DNA from: Haplosporangium gracile
Lineage: Eukaryota > Mortierellomycota > Mortierellomycetes > Mortierellales > Mortierellaceae
Assembly: GCA_015499985.1 (NCBI GenBank)
Contig: JAAAUF010000041.1
Location: 22,972 to 86,971, forward strand
Length of the DNA stretch: 64,000 nucleotides
Reading direction: 5' to 3'
The translations under genes and the position numbers were made by a program. Every line of letters begins with the position of its first letter. The first letter of the stretch is position 1. Below the pieces are notes generated by a model. It saw nothing but the letters and a program-made list of their open reading frames with translations. It was not told the DNA's origin and ran no database searches. Shown one piece after another: positions 23,701 through 36,575 of the stretch.

Positions 23701-26700
23701 CGTCGATTATTCCCTTGTCCAGATCAACGACACATGCCTACATGTTCATTGGTGTATAATTAGCATTTAGAAATAATACGGTAATGGGCCCTGATGTAAA
23801 GGCATCCTTGGCCATGGTTGACTTACATCTTCTGGAGGAAAGTCTGAGTCCCGACTTTTGCGCTCGACTCCGATAATGTATGGTACAGGTGCCTGGAGAC
23901 AAGTCATAAGAGCTGAGGGCAAGATCGGGATGTAGACACCTTGCCAGTAGAGTGGGAACAGCAAGTAGAGAAAGCTCTCACTGGCAAGAGTCAGCATTCC
24001 CAAGTACGACGACAAGAAAATAATCTTTCCTTCCGACAATATGACCTACGAGAAGTACGAATTCGTTAAGTATAGGCCGCGCATTTACGAAACCGGAAGG
24101 CAAACTTCTGAATTCCCATGCCTTTTCATGCGATGTAGTACCTCGATGACCGTGACAATATCCTCCGCAGACAGACAACGGAATAGAGGGAACAGTGAAA
24201 ACTATCGACGACACACACAAAAAAATAAAAGGCGTTGTGAGTCTTCTACAGAAATCCAAATGGTCCGTGTCAATGGCAGTTCGTGCGTTATATCGACGCC
24301 TTACGTTCTTCACAATGGGGACGCTGTTGAGAGCTGGCCTCGACGCGTAAATGACTCGATTGTTGATGGTGATACCGATTTCCAGTTTCCCGAACGGCGG
24401 CAGGTTGACCTCGTGAATCAAATTCTTCACATAGCTAACATCCAGATAGATATAACAAGTCGCATTAGAACTATCTCTTACCACACATGTTTGAATCGCC
24501 TAGTTGCAACAGAAATAACCATCCAAAGAAACAATTGCTGTACCTTTCGAGCCGCATAGAGTTGAGGTTCATTCCCGGATGCTCAACCCCTCCAGAGCAC
24601 GCAACAACGATTGCCAACAGCCAGTCCCGGAGCAGGTAATGATAAGGGACCGAACTAACAAGGCCAATACACCTCGGCATCCAAGCGTCCTCGATTTCGA
24701 CAAAAAGCCCTCGCCAGGGCTTCATTTGGTCGTCTAAGAGACTCAACTTCTCCTCGGTGTCGATGATCTCCCGTTCGATTTGATTCTGTCGGACTCTCCG
24801 TCCTAGCGTCTTTTCCTCCCGAAGTTGCATCTGGAGACTCCTTAGAAGTCGTCGTTCTCGCGAAATCTTGGTCTTGATCGCCTTGGCGTATTCCATTTCG
24901 CTCTCAGACTAATAACATAGATAATTAAAGGTGGGGATGATTAGAGAGGGTTCTTTGTTGTGAATATATGTTACGAGCACGATGTAAAGTGTGTTTACCA
25001 TATGGGTCCGGGCCCATCGTTGACAGAGAATATCCAGTTGATCATGCATCCGCTGAGGTAGTCGCTCATACATAGTGACACACATGGCGTACGATCGACC
25101 TCCTGTCTCCTGGGTCAACACAAACGAGTGATAGGTCATTGGCGGCTTCTCGTCCGACATTTTAAAAGATAGCTTTCCAGGGAAACAAAACTATCGTGAG
25201 GGCAGACAAAGATTACATATTAGTTTCTTGTATGCGAGGAAAAAATAGCAAAAAAATGACACACGATACTCACCATAGGCAGGAAAGAAGGGAAGGGATT
25301 TGAATCAGCCCAGTTGGTCTCTGGATATCGGCAAGTGACCAGGGGCGGAAATGTTCGGTCGCCTGGATAGATATCGTGTTGGTCTGGTTTGGGTATAATC
25401 GATAGCCTCTTCCTCGTAGAACTTGCTCGCGTACTCGATCGTGCAGTAACAGTGATGTCTGAGGTCGTAGAAGATGGTGCTGGGGATTTTGTTCGATTCC
25501 TGACCTGAGGCGTCGCCGACTTTCCAAAGGTCTGACTTTTGAGATTCTGAAGAGACTGCACCTGTTTGCTGTTGATACTGTGTTGTCCTGTTCCTCCTGG
25601 AGTCGAGTCTATGTGTTTGAGGAGGCATCGTTCATTTTGGGAGAAATTGATCCCGAACACATCCAGGGGAGAGCAGAAAAAGAAAAGATCATTGTATGCA
25701 AGAGAGGGAAAGAGAGAGGGAAGAGTATTAGTTGATTTGTTAGGTTCTCAAAGGGATGGAGCAAAAAGGAGTGAAATGGAGCATAAGGAGAGAGAGGGAG
25801 AGATGTACAGATGGGAGATAAGCACGCACACGCATGTCCGCGCACACAAACGCACGCACACACACGCGCGCAAAAAAAGAAAACAAAAAGAAACGGAGGA
25901 GGTGATACGCAAGGGGCGACCCAAGGTACAAAAAGGAGAGGGGGGCAGGTCGGGGGACAAACAAAAGAAGGGACAAGGATGGAAGGATGGATGGATGGAG
26001 TGGCGATGGTCGTAATTATGACACTCCCTTTTTTACAGAAGGGTGGTTGGGAAAGAAAAGGGTATGTTCCCTCTCAATCTCCAATCAACCAGAATAGAAC
26101 ACGCCCGTGTAAGCAGAAAGAGAACGCTTTTTTGCTTACCAGTCCCAGAGTGTTGCTCCCTCCTGTGCGAATGAATGCCACCTCGACTACCAGAACCAGA
26201 GGCAGAAGCAGCAGCGGCCTCGGCCTCAGCTTCCTCTTGGATTCCCTCGATCGTCTTATCGAAATCCAACCCTTCCTGCACGCATTTGAACAGAGTTCCC
26301 GCGGAGACATGCCGGTAATTGGGCTTGTGTTGCAGCAAGGTTCCACTGCTTCCTCCAAGCCCAGGTCCAAGTCCTCCTACTCCTGCGACCACTCCAGGCT
26401 GGTGACTCACATTGCTGAGCGTCAACACACGGCGTGGTGGTCCTATCACTGCAGCTGCACTGGATCGTCGTGGCTGTCGAGGACGCAGGGGCATGGGTGA
26501 GACAGCAGCACCTATTTTAAAACGAGGGGCAGAGTAGGCCAAGAATAAAAAAAAGCGAGTTGTTGCAAGTGGGATTAGTCTTTTGCTTCCTCAAAAAAGA
26601 CATTTGACTGAACAGCGAACAACTTTAGAGGGAGTGGGAATCAAGCGTTTTGGTTTATGTTTTACCTCGTTGCTGGGCGGTGCTTCTACCAGGGCTAGTA

Positions 26701-27398
26701 GGTTCATTTTCCGATTTTTCCAGGCCTGAGATAATGGGACGAATATGTGCCATAGAGTACGATCGAGCCCGCACAGGGGAAGCTGCCGAGGATAGACTTG
26801 TTGTTGTCCTTGGTGCTGTTGCCGTTCCCGCTACCCCGACTTGCGCCCCTGCTGTTGCTGTTGCTGTTGCTGTTGCTGCAGGAGCGTCTGCATCTGGTTC
26901 GTTCAGCGGTCTTGTTGCGAGTATCACTTCTTCACGACCAGCGGCAGATTTGAACGAGGAGGGTGCTGTGCGACCAAGATGTTGTTGTCCTCGTCCCTGT
27001 TGTCTCTGTTGTTGATTTTGTGGCTGCTGGTCTTCATTCGGGCCATGTCCAGTGCTCGAGGCTGATATCAAGGCTCGAGCGGGGTGGTCGCCGCTATGTT
27101 GCTGTTGGATTGAAGTGGAAGGTTCAAATACTGTCGAGGCTGCGGTGATAGTAGAGGGGGTTGAGGGGGTTGTCGCAGAGATGGAGGTAGGAGGAGAGGC
27201 GAGCTTAGAAGGAGGACTGGCGGGTTGTATTGTCAGAGATGGATGTGATGGTCTCTGGTGGCTGCTGCGGTCGTCCTCAAAGACTTCGTCCTCAAACTCT
27301 TCTTCTTCGTCAGAGGGGATAAGACTGTCGTCGTCCCTGAGACCGACCATGAAGAAATAGTCGGCAATGCGTTTTGGAGTATGAGTTGCAGCCGACAT
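20779..27398 (-). CDS. DENN-domain protein with an internal C1 zinc finger (probable Rab GEF)
   Basis: Fourteen minus-strand exons join in phase throughout: 26666-27398, 26140-26511, 25274-25746, 24999-25190, 24544-24908, 24305-24434, 24142-24201, 23827-24045, 23150-23737, 22998-23051, 21614-22906, 21250-21417, 21065-21131, 20779-20828 (1587 residues). DENN signatures: RIADYFFMVGL near the N-terminus (uDENN), CRYPETNWADSNPFPSFLPM then MTYHSFVLTQETGGRSYAMC, cDENN VKNLIHEVNLPPFGKLEIG and SYLGMLTLASESFLYLLFPL with QGVYIPILPSALM, then dDENN pieces. Residues about 1228-1275 form a full C1 finger (H-x11-C-x2-C-x12-C-x2-C-x4-H-x2-C-x7-C). Between domains are Ser/Thr- and Gln-rich linkers with polyQ. 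DENN proteins usually activate Rab GTPases; C1 domains bind diacylglycerol or act as structural fingers. Rab target unknown. The short last exon (DNDTRRFPTSLDPSYL) fits by phase and acceptor only. Confidence 0.9.
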
Positions 27399-28826
27399 GG
27401 TGTTTTAGTGTGAAAAGGGAAGAAGGAAGGCGGAGAATGTGATTCGATTGCAGGTTCAGGAGTGGGGAGGGGAGAGGAGGGGGCGAATCAGGAATGAGGA
27501 CGAACGCAAAAAGAAGAAGGGAAGGAAGAAAAAAAAGGGAATGAACGAAAAGACTGTTGCTTTGTCGGTGGCCATGTCGATAGCAATAAATGAGGTCGAT
27601 GTAAATACGGGAGGGACTGAATTCAGGAGCATCCAGACGGAATGAAAAAAAAAGGGTGAACCGTCCAAAGCACTGGCGGGACGAGAGGAGGAGGAGTAGG
27701 CGGGAAAAGGAGTAAAATGCGTGTATGTGTGAACATGCTGCAAGTGAGTAAGGTGAATGAGCAATGTACCCATGGACAGACAGTAGTTGGAAGGGCTGTC
27801 ATAAATCATTGAGAAAGAGCATAAGTTCATGGATAGATGGATGGATGGATGAATGAATGCTCATTGATCATGGTGGGAGAAGGGCAAGAAAATGAAGAAG
27901 AAGAAGCTACAAACAGAAGGTGTCATCATCATCATCATCATTGAAGCCACCACGATCGTTTTATCTCCTTGCCTGCGCACTAGGCTAACCCGAGGCTCGG
28001 CCTTCTCTGCTTGCTGTGTTTGTCACTCTACGACTGGTAGAAAAGAACACTAGAGACGCGTTGACTGGTGGATCGTCGCTTCTTCTTGTTCGTTTGATCA
28101 ATCAACGCGTCCTGATTAGCCTGGCGCGTGTCTTGTCTCACCTTAGATTTGTCACTTGGAGGCTTGAGCCTTTCAAAGGTGAACTTAGGTAGGTGTCGCA
28201 GCCATCGTGGTCATGTTGACTCTCGATGTTGTGCGCTGTGTATACAACCCGGAGTCACAAGGTACCTTTCTGTGGGATAATCAACTTCTTTCGTCAATTG
28301 AAAATGATTTCCTTCATAAAAAGACTCAGAAAACCACAGAGCAAAAGTTGATATGAGCACTTGTGAGCATGAAAAAAACCATCAAAAAAACCTTGTCCAA
28401 ACTATGCAAAACGCCTCGAAGAAGAAAAAATGTTCACAGTCAATTCTCGTTCGACAACTCGTGCCCTCTTGTCAATTTTGATGTTGTCCGTCAATCAAAC
28501 GGGCGATGAGATAAATACACTCTTCCGCTTTTGCCACCATTCAAAGGGGGGTGAAAGCAAACGAGCGTGAAAATAACTTTAAACCCAGGGATGTGGACTT
28601 TTTCCCGCATGTTCATTCTGGGTGTCAGTCATCAAGGTGGACTGACGCTCTCAAATCATAAAACGCTTTAAAAGAAGAGTGGGAAAGCACACTTTCCCTC
28701 ATTGCTACGACCAGTCGACACTCATCCTTACTCTCTCTCCCTCCCTCAATCCCTCTTATTTCTCCAGCTACTTCCTCTCAAACAGCACTATTCCTTTCCT
28801 CCTACACTCTTTCACACGCCTTCACT
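27399..28826. promoter_or_regulatory. Divergent intergenic region, DENN (-) / LSB5-like (+)
   Basis: 1.4 kb between two start codons facing away from each other. It has a short ATC repeat near 27926-27942 and a GGAT run near 27833-27850. On the minus strand at about 28040-28310 one frame is open for over 90 codons with one internal stop (see findings). Otherwise I see nothing. Confidence 0.5.
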
Positions 28827-31678
28827 ATGCGTATCTTCACCAAAGAAACCAACATCACCCCTCAAATTGGTACATACTCCTTCTCGACTTATTGAAAAGG
28901 CATCTTTCTGGCTATTCTCTTGGCAACGGAGACTCTACTCATCTGGACCTAATTCCTGTTCCCTGATTCAATTTCTCATTCCTTTCCTTTCCTTTCCCTT
29001 CTCTCTTGTCTATTCTTTTCAATAGAGATCCTCTGCTCTCAGACCACGTTCTCGACGTGGAGCTCCCTGCGCCTCCTGTGCGCCTCCGTCAACTCTGTTG
29101 ACGATGGGTAAGTTTCCCAGGAACCATTTGGGCATCCGAGGAGTCCAGCTCTAAACTGAAGTAACACTGCACGTGATGAATGTAAATTAGTGGCGTGATT
29201 TTAAGGCTAACTTTTATTTTAACTCCTATCTCTTTTCTCGGCATACTCTTTTCTCAGAGCAAAAGAGGCTGCCAAAGCACTGCGAAAGGCTTTGCGTGAA
29301 GATATCCCTCGTCATCAAATGAATGCCATCATTGTAAGTAGAGCAAGTTTTAAATGATATACTCGATTGTTTGTTAGACTTGTTTGCTTTTGCAGTACGG
29401 AACCGCAACAGCCTTGGAGGCGAAGTCAATCATCAAGACCTTATTTTTCTGACTCATGTTTGACTTTGCGCTCACATCCATATCGTTCGTTCGTTTCTAC
29501 AGATCATCCAGGGTTTGGTTGATGGAAGCCGCTCAAGGTTCCTAGGTACAGCATAACAAAAAAACATACAATGTGCCGCAGTCAACATTGATCTTCGATC
29601 TTTTTTTGTTTTTGTTTACTGCATGTAGTTGGTGTCTACACGTGGACAACAGTGGTCTAACCGGCCATGTTTGCCCTTTTCTCATTTTGCCTACCTCTCA
29701 TAGCTCAACTGGCCACTACCAAGTTCGCGGTTGATATCAACCGTGCCGCCTGTTCAAAGGTAACGAACGCTTCCGACCTTGCCAAGATATTTGACAACTG
29801 TTGCCGCATTCCAATCGTCTCACCTCGTCGTCATACTTATTTAAAATAATCTATGTAGACTACCAACCCTCAGGTTAAGCTGTGCCTTATGGAGAGACTT
29901 GGTTCCTGGGCACGTGCATGCTCGTCCGACCCCAGCCTTATCATCATCCCCAATCTTTATAACAGCCTTGTCTACGAACAAGTTGTTCCTTTTGTAAGTC
30001 CTGACCCTGAATATGTTAAGGCCTGAGCATATCTAATGCATCACACGAACTCACTTTTTGATGACTTTTTTTTTTTTGTATGCCACTGTCTCAATAGTAC
30101 GATCCATCTGCTCCTGGCCAGTACCCTGCCATTCGGCCCAACGTTGTTGGCAGCCCTTTCGCCTCGCCCACGTCCTCGGCCCCTCCTTCAAGAGCTGGAT
30201 CATTCAATCTACGTCCTGTTTCACTGGTACTTGACCGTTACGCTGCATTGGTGTTGTTGGATATTTGCGTATAAATGATTTTAACATATCTAACCAATCG
30301 CCGTTTTACCGACTCCACTTCATAGACCACTCATGAGGTCCTTCGTCACGTCGAGATGGCCAAGAACAACTCTCAAATGCTCGCCGAGACGGTCTCGTTT
30401 ACGGACCCTGATGCCGCTACGAAAGACGAACTCAGCCTGATCAAGGTACCATAATACAACGCGATGATTACTAGAAATAAGTCAAGGCGTGCTCGCTCCT
30501 GTTGTTCACTATATTCACATTTAATACTGTACCTTAAATAACAGGAGTTTTTCAAGGAATGCATGGAGTTGCAGCGCGACACTCAGACGTACCTAAGCGA
30601 GATCACCTCCAAACCCGCATTCGATGAGATCTCCCTCGGTAAGCAGAAAAGTCCGGGAGCAAATCCGAATTATCATCTCTTTGTGAACCATTCTCTCTAC
30701 CACATGGTATTAACTTAACGTTTTTTTTTATTTTTTATTTTTACGATAGGCCAACTATTGTATGCCAACGAGGATCTCGTCAACGCAATCAAGTGCTATA
30801 AAAATTTCATGGAGAAACTCCACCTGAAGCGAGCCCTTCAACGCTCCACCTCCACCATTAATGCCATTACCACAAGCACTACTCAGGCACCCATCTCTCA
30901 AAACTCCTCAGGCTCGTCACCACCATCACCACAACAACCTACTCATACTTCCGCTGACGAGACACACTTTAAGGTCTTGATCGACATTGATGGCGCTGGT
31001 GTTGGGTCTGGATACAAGAATGCCACCTCAGAGTACCGGGGCCCTTCATCGTCATCATTAGCAGCAGTAGCAGCAGCGACAGCAACAGCATCTAAAGACA
31101 AATCTGTCGCGCTGTCTTCATCTCCTCCTGCGTCGTCTATTGCAGCAGCATCAGCATCATCCGAGCCCTCTTTTGATCCCTTTGCCGACGATTCACATTT
31201 CGTCACTCCTGATTTCGATTCAAATCGTGTTGCCGCTGCCATCAGGAATGGGTAAGTTAAATGCTTGGAAGTGACGAGAAACTGAGAATTTGAAACGGTG
31301 AAGTGGATATGGGTGGTCAACATGTTACTTGCTTACAAATGATTACTCCTCCTCCATCTCACACCATGCATGTATGAATATAACAAATCAATTAACCCGA
31401 CGGCGTCCTTTCTTCTTCCCTATTTCGAAATGTATAGAAAACGCCCGGTTCTGAATGCAAAAGAGGAACCGATGAGTGAGCAGGAGCGGGATTTGATTCA
31501 CCTCATCAAGATTCAATCGTTGGCCGAACCCGCACGTATGGAAATTTCTACTGGTACCTCGTCTTCATCATCGTCCTCCGCTGCCGCTGCTGCCGCCGCT
31601 GCTGCAGCTATTGCGGCTGCTCGGCCTGGTGGTGCTGGTGCGCCCACTGCACTTCAGGTTGCCGCGCCAGTTATTTAA
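28827..31678 (+). CDS. LSB5: LSB5-like VHS/GAT-domain protein
   Basis: Eleven exons join in phase: 28827-28869, 29026-29107, 29258-29333, 29503-29545, 29704-29759, 29859-29993, 30098-30226, 30326-30445, 30545-30638, 30750-31251, 31438-31678 (506 residues). The N-terminal third is a VHS-like helical domain: DDGAKEAAKALRKALRED, IIQGLVDGSRSRFL, VKLCLMERLGSWARAC. The middle is a GAT-like bundle: TTHEVLRHVEMAKNNSQML, EFFKECMELQRDTQTYLSEI, LLYANEDLVNAIKCYKNFME. The C-terminal half is Ser/Ala-rich and disordered, with an acidic DPFADD-type patch and a polyAla run. Yeast Lsb5 links ubiquitin, actin and clathrin at endocytic sites; a similar adaptor role is inferred. A sequence at 29396-29440 after a good acceptor is skipped in this model because it leads to a stop. 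Confidence 0.82.
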
Positions 31679-32876
31679 AATCGCCACTTTCTTTGTTGCT
31701 TCTTCCGTCCCATTTTATTGTTTTTCAGACTAGTTTGTGTTCAATTCATACCCTAAATCGCTAATGTAAACAAACAGATAAGCATTTTTTATACTTGACA
31801 CATGAGATGGAGAGAGATCTGTGTTATCGTCGAGGCCCGATCGATGATGGGAAAACAGGGGAGAGGAGGGAGGATGATCTGTGGAGAGAAGGAAAGGAAG
31901 GGAAAAAAATCGAGGGTGGGTAGGTGAACTGCCTGCTCCTTGGAATGTTCACAAGAAGAACAGAAAAAAAAACCTGGACAAAAACAAACACATTTCATGT
32001 GTTGATCAAGATGTAAAGTTTTTATCGGTGGGGTAAAATGCGACAGATATCGTATGAAGGAAAAGAAGGAAAGAAAAAGTTGAGAGCAGTAGCAGAGCTA
32101 CCCCAACGTTTTTTTTATGGTTTCCCTTGCCGGATGCCCTTAAGGGTTGCCATGTAAGGTTACATGAGGAAGGTATTTGAGATCCCGCTCACAGTCCCCC
32201 CTATTTCACTTAATCGCAGTCGCACGCGCCCTTTGAGCGAAGGGCAAAGCAACGGTACAGTAGCAACAGCGAGGTACCAAAGGAGCCAGTCGAAGTTGGC
32301 TCAGGTGGCGTTTGCACTGAAGTGTAGAGGTAGGGGGAGAAATCGAAATTTATTCCTGAAGTTGAACAGAAGGAATGGGTTCGAACTCAAGAGAAACAGC
32401 GGGGATAAGGATAGTGGAGAATGAAAAAGAAGTTTGAGGAGGTAAAAAATGAATGAATAGCCAGATCGATCTTGGTAGGTTGGATTGGCTTAGCAATTGG
32501 ACCCCGCAAACGAACGCGGATTATGCAACGGGATAGTAAATAACGAACATGATTTTGGTTCATCCAATTGTGAAGGAGGAAGGAAGGAGGAAGAAGAAGG
32601 ACGGAGTGGAGAGAAAGTGAAAGGAAGAAGAATGGAGTAATTGAAATGGATCCTTCCTTGGAAAGAAAATGACAAGTAAGATGAGCACAAACAGGTGCGA
32701 GAGGAGAGAGTGTGCACACACTCTCTCGCGTGGCCATGGACACACACAAAGAAAAAAAAAACGAGGGTTAGAGAGGCACCAGAAGATGAGGGGAAGAGGA
32801 GGGAAAAGGGAATAGAGGATAACAACACAAGAAGTGGCGTCCAAATAAAAACTTGGATAACAAGGTTAGAGTTGTC
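31679..32876. other. Intergenic region, no gene seen
   Basis: 3' flank of the LSB5-like gene, with purine-rich stretches at 31850-31970 and 32570-32640. No recognisable coding sequence or RNA. Confidence 0.6.
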
Positions 32877-33430
32877 CTAACACATCTTCTTCTTGTTCGG
32901 ACATGTGTAGTCAATGAGGGTGGGTTCGGGTTCTCCTTCTTCAGTCAGTAAGTATTTGAATGTGCTGAAAGAGAGAGACAGGGCGCTTATTTGTTTGTTT
33001 TGTTTGTGCTTGACTGGCATGTGTCGAGTGAGGTTGTGAGGTCGTCCATGCCCATGTACTTGTTCCTCGCTTCCTCACTGGACCATTTGTTCATCCATGT
33101 AGTGTAGTACAAGTGCAAACAACAACAAAGAAAAAAAACCATTACGAACGGAAGACGACGAAGTAAGAACTCCCGCGCGAGAAGACAGAAAAAAAACTCG
33201 CCCATCCTTGTTTGAAGCTTATTGTCGGACATGGAAAGATAGGCCCGTTAGCCTTGTAAATGAGGTCCTTCCTCACTACTCCACTCCATTTCGCACACAG
33301 TGAATCGGGTCCAGGTCGTTCTTTCTCTATCATCATACTGTAGACCACTGTTGGATCCAAAAGAATGAATGGATGCCCTGCCCATGAGGAAGAAGGTTAA
33401 CAGGACAGCAAGCAGAAATAGCATGTGCAT
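32877..33430 (-). CDS. Doubtful small secreted protein, exon model incomplete
   Basis: The minus strand has an ATG at 33430 followed by a classic signal peptide core, MHMLFLLAVLLTFFLMG. At the other end, 32877-32964 follows a strong TTTCAG acceptor and reads TFKYLLTEEGEPEPTLIDYT then CPNKKKMC and a stop, which looks like a real C-terminal exon. A small exon ending at a GTACAT donor (SSEEARN) joins it in phase. The link from the first exon to the middle one does not work in phase with any splice pair I found, so the gene model is incomplete or wrong. I recognise no family. It would be divergent from the permease gene, 165 bases away. Confidence 0.3.
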
Positions 33431-33496
33431 CTTGGTTCACGTTCTCCTTCAACTTAATTGTATAAAAGAAAGCGATTACCTCCCTCTCCTCCCGAC

Positions 33497-33519
33497 TTTT
33501 TTTTTTTTTTTTTTTTTTT
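33497..33519 (+). promoter_or_regulatory. T23 run upstream of the permease start
   Basis: Uninterrupted T run about 80-100 bases before the permease ATG, inside a pyrimidine-rich leader. Poly(dA:dT) tracts disfavour nucleosomes in fungal promoters; the role here is inferred. Confidence 0.5.
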
Positions 33520-33595
33520 GTTCGCTCCACCGACCTTCACCTTCCACCCCCTCTTTCCCTGTTCTCCCTCCCTTCACCGCATCTTTTTCATCACA

Positions 33596-36016
33596 ATGGA
33601 TAACAACGAAAAGGGTCACCCCGCCGACTACAACGAGGACGAGGCTCGTCTTGCCGGGGTAAATAATTTTTTTTCTTATACTTGCTTTGCCATTAAGAGA
33701 TCTCGACATCAGGAACAGCACAACTCTCATGCTCGACAATTACTCATTATGGAATGAGCAACAACAAGAATGAGGACGAAAAGTACATTCGATACTCACC
33801 GTTCTTCTTCCTTCTCTCTTTCAATGTTCCTTGGGTCAATAGCTCGGTTATAAGCAAAACATGAAGTAAGTTTCCTTTTTTCACTTCTTCAACGCAGTCC
33901 CTGAAATCTCTTGCAGACAGGAAGCAGTACCCTTCCAATCATGCCCGATCGCCCTTGCCATTAAGGCCTATGCACAGAGAGATAACAATTCTGAGAGTTA
34001 AGGAGACGGACAATAGCAACAAAGTGGCGGCAACCACAGATCGATCCGTCATGGAGTAGCAACATCGATGCGACCCATTGAACAATCACACACTTTCATT
34101 TTTCTACGCGACCATCTACTAACAAGTCCCCTTTCCCTTGTTTTACCTCTTTGACCCCCACCTTCGAATTTACAGGCGCCAGTTCTCGGGTCTTCAGAAC
34201 TTTGGCTTTACTCTCACCAACTCGTCGGTCTTGATCGGAATCGTGCCCTTGTTCACATTCGGAATGAACACCGGAGGGCCCGTTGCTGCCATCTGGGGCT
34301 GGCTCATGGTCGCCTTCTTTGTTATGTTTATCGGTTTGGGCATGGCGGAGATTTGCAGTACCTTCCCCACCGCCGGAGGATTGTACTTCTGGACCGCCAA
34401 ACTGTAAGTGTCTCTTGCCATTCGATTGTCTTGATCGGGCTATTGCTAGCCTTTATTTGTTTGTTTGTCTGTTTGGCGTATTGCATTAGCATGCTTGTTT
34501 ACGATCAATTTTGTATTTTTTTCCGCCGTTTTTTAACCCTTGTGTTTGTTTATGCTTCTCCTTTTCATCTTTGCAATGACGATATCATAGTGGTGGTCCC
34601 AGGTGGGGTCCTATGTTCTCTTGGTACGAGGCCTGGTTCAACATGCTTGGTCAATGTAAGCACTCCTTCTTGTCAATGTTTCTCTCGCTTTTCAATGCCT
34701 TACGCAATGATACCATTTCATCTCTGCCCGCGTCCAATTGCTCCATCTTTGTGAGAATGGAAATACTCACGCACTGTTCGCAATCTCATCATTTCTCCCA
34801 AATAGTCGCTGGATGCTCTGGATCTGTTCTCGCAGCTGCTACATTCTTGAACACCATGGTCATGGTCTGGAATCCCTCGTACGAGGTCACCGGCACAAAA
34901 AATTTCTACATCATGGCCGTCATGATGGTCCTTGGTGGTCTCATCAACACTGCCGGTGGCCGTGCCTTGAAGGTCGCCTCCTTGGTCTCGGTCGTCGTCC
35001 ACATCTTTGGTACCATCGCCATTGTCATTGTCGTCCTTGTCGGTGCCCCCAAGCTCCAGTCCGCCGAGTTTGTCTTCACCGAGTTCCAGGACCACACCGG
35101 CTACACCACCAAATCCAGTGCCAGCCCTGTCCTTGTCTTCTTGCTCGGTCTCTTGCAGTCTCAGTGGTCCATGCTCGGTTATGATGCCTCCGCTCACATG
35201 TCCGAGGAGACCGAGAAGTCCTATGTCAACGGACCCCGCGGTATTCTCATGTCGATCTTTGCTTCCGTTTGCATTGGTCTCTGCTTGGCTCTTGCTATGA
35301 CCTTTGGTATTCAGGACTATGAGACCACCCGTCTCTCTCCTTTGGGAGCTGCCCCCCAGATCTTTGTCGACTGTGCCGGAAAAACCGGAGGAAGCATCCT
35401 CATCTTCCTCATTGTCTTTGCTGGCTTCCTCTGCGGTATTGCCACCGTCGCTGCCAACTCTCGTATGCTTTACGCCTTTGCCCGTGATGGTGGTCTCCCC
35501 TTCTCCCCTTATTGGACTGTCCTCAACAAGCGCACCCAGATGCCCCTCCGCCTCGTCTGGTTGTCCGTTGTCGTCATCATCATCTTGGCCTTGCCCGCCA
35601 TCGGATCTGCTGCCGTCCTCAGCGCCATCTCTGGTATCTCCATTATCGGATTCACCACCTCGTACGCCATCCCCATCTTGCTCCGTATCACTGTCGGTGC
35701 TGAGAGCTTTGTTCAGCGCGAGTTCAACCTTGGTAGCTGGTCCAAGCCCATCGGTTGGGTTGCCTGCATTTGGACTGCCTTCATCTTTATCATCTTCAAC
35801 TTGCCCCAGTCCTATCCCGTTATTGACATGGAGCTCTTCAACTACACTCCCGCTGCTGTCGGCTTCTTGTTGGTCTTTACCACCTCATCGTGGCTCCTGT
35901 CTGCCCGTCACTGGTTCAAGGGCCCCGTCTCTGAGATTGCCCTCCAGGAGCTCGACGGCGTTGCCCCTGTTGCTCGCTGTGATGAGAAGCAGGAGGTCGT
36001 TGAGGAGATCAAGTAA
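33596..36016 (+). CDS. APC-family amino acid permease (GABA/choline permease type)
   Basis: Exons 33596-33658, 33843-33865, 34176-34403, 34591-34655 and 34806-36016 join in phase to 529 residues, usual for the family. After a short acidic N-terminus comes KRQFSGLQNFGFTLTNSSVL, then about twelve hydrophobic segments. Family landmarks: FGMNTGGPVAAIWGWLMV, MAEICSTFPTAGGLYFWTAK, the DASAHMSEET motif after TM5-6, and ANSRMLYAFARDGGLPFS. These are typical of the fungal amino acid/choline transporter group that includes GABA permeases. It should import an amino acid or related amine by proton symport at the plasma or vacuolar membrane; substrate is not predictable. The second exon is only 23 bases. 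Codon use in the last exon is strongly C-ending, as in highly expressed genes here. Confidence 0.93.
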
Positions 36017-36575
36017 ACTTACTTGGTTGTAATTTGTCTGTATCTCTCGTCATTATTTATTCCCAACTCCCACCATCATTTGTAATTTCGCCTTAATATT
36101 GTATCAATAGTATCTCAACATGCTTCAACCAGCACATCCCTGCATTCAACATGCAGTTCTTTCTTTCTGAAAGAAAAGCACATTCAATAAACCAATTGCT
36201 TTTTTTTCGATGAAAACTATCCCCATGTGATAAGAAATTGGTGGCGCCTCTCCTTCCTAACATCAACGTCGAATGACATGTATGACGCGAGTGAGATAAA
36301 TTTACACGCCCCCGTTGTCTTCTCGTTCTGTCTTTCAGCATCTCTCTCACGCTCCTCCATTCGCATTTATTCGAAACACGCACACAGCCTTCCTCACAAC
36401 GCATTCCTTTATAACAACACTACTCCAATCTGCCTGCCACTCCACAACACGAACAAAACCAAAGAAGCGACAACAACGATCTTTCAAACAGCCTAAACTT
36501 CCTTCCCCTTATCATTACGCTGCCATACTCTTCACTTCGCGCCACACACCTGACTTGACGGATAGCTGCAAACAA
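36017..36575. other. Intergenic/leader region of the nucleotidase gene
   Basis: 560 bases with no recognised gene. The reading frame of the next gene stays open upstream to about 36315, so a start further upstream or a long leader cannot be excluded. Confidence 0.5.

Noticed and set aside
29396..29454. Candidate extra exon of the LSB5-like gene (YGTATALEAKSIIKTLFF)
   Set aside because: Preceded by a good acceptor but ends in a stop with no donor; skipping to 29503 keeps phase and gives the expected VHS continuation.
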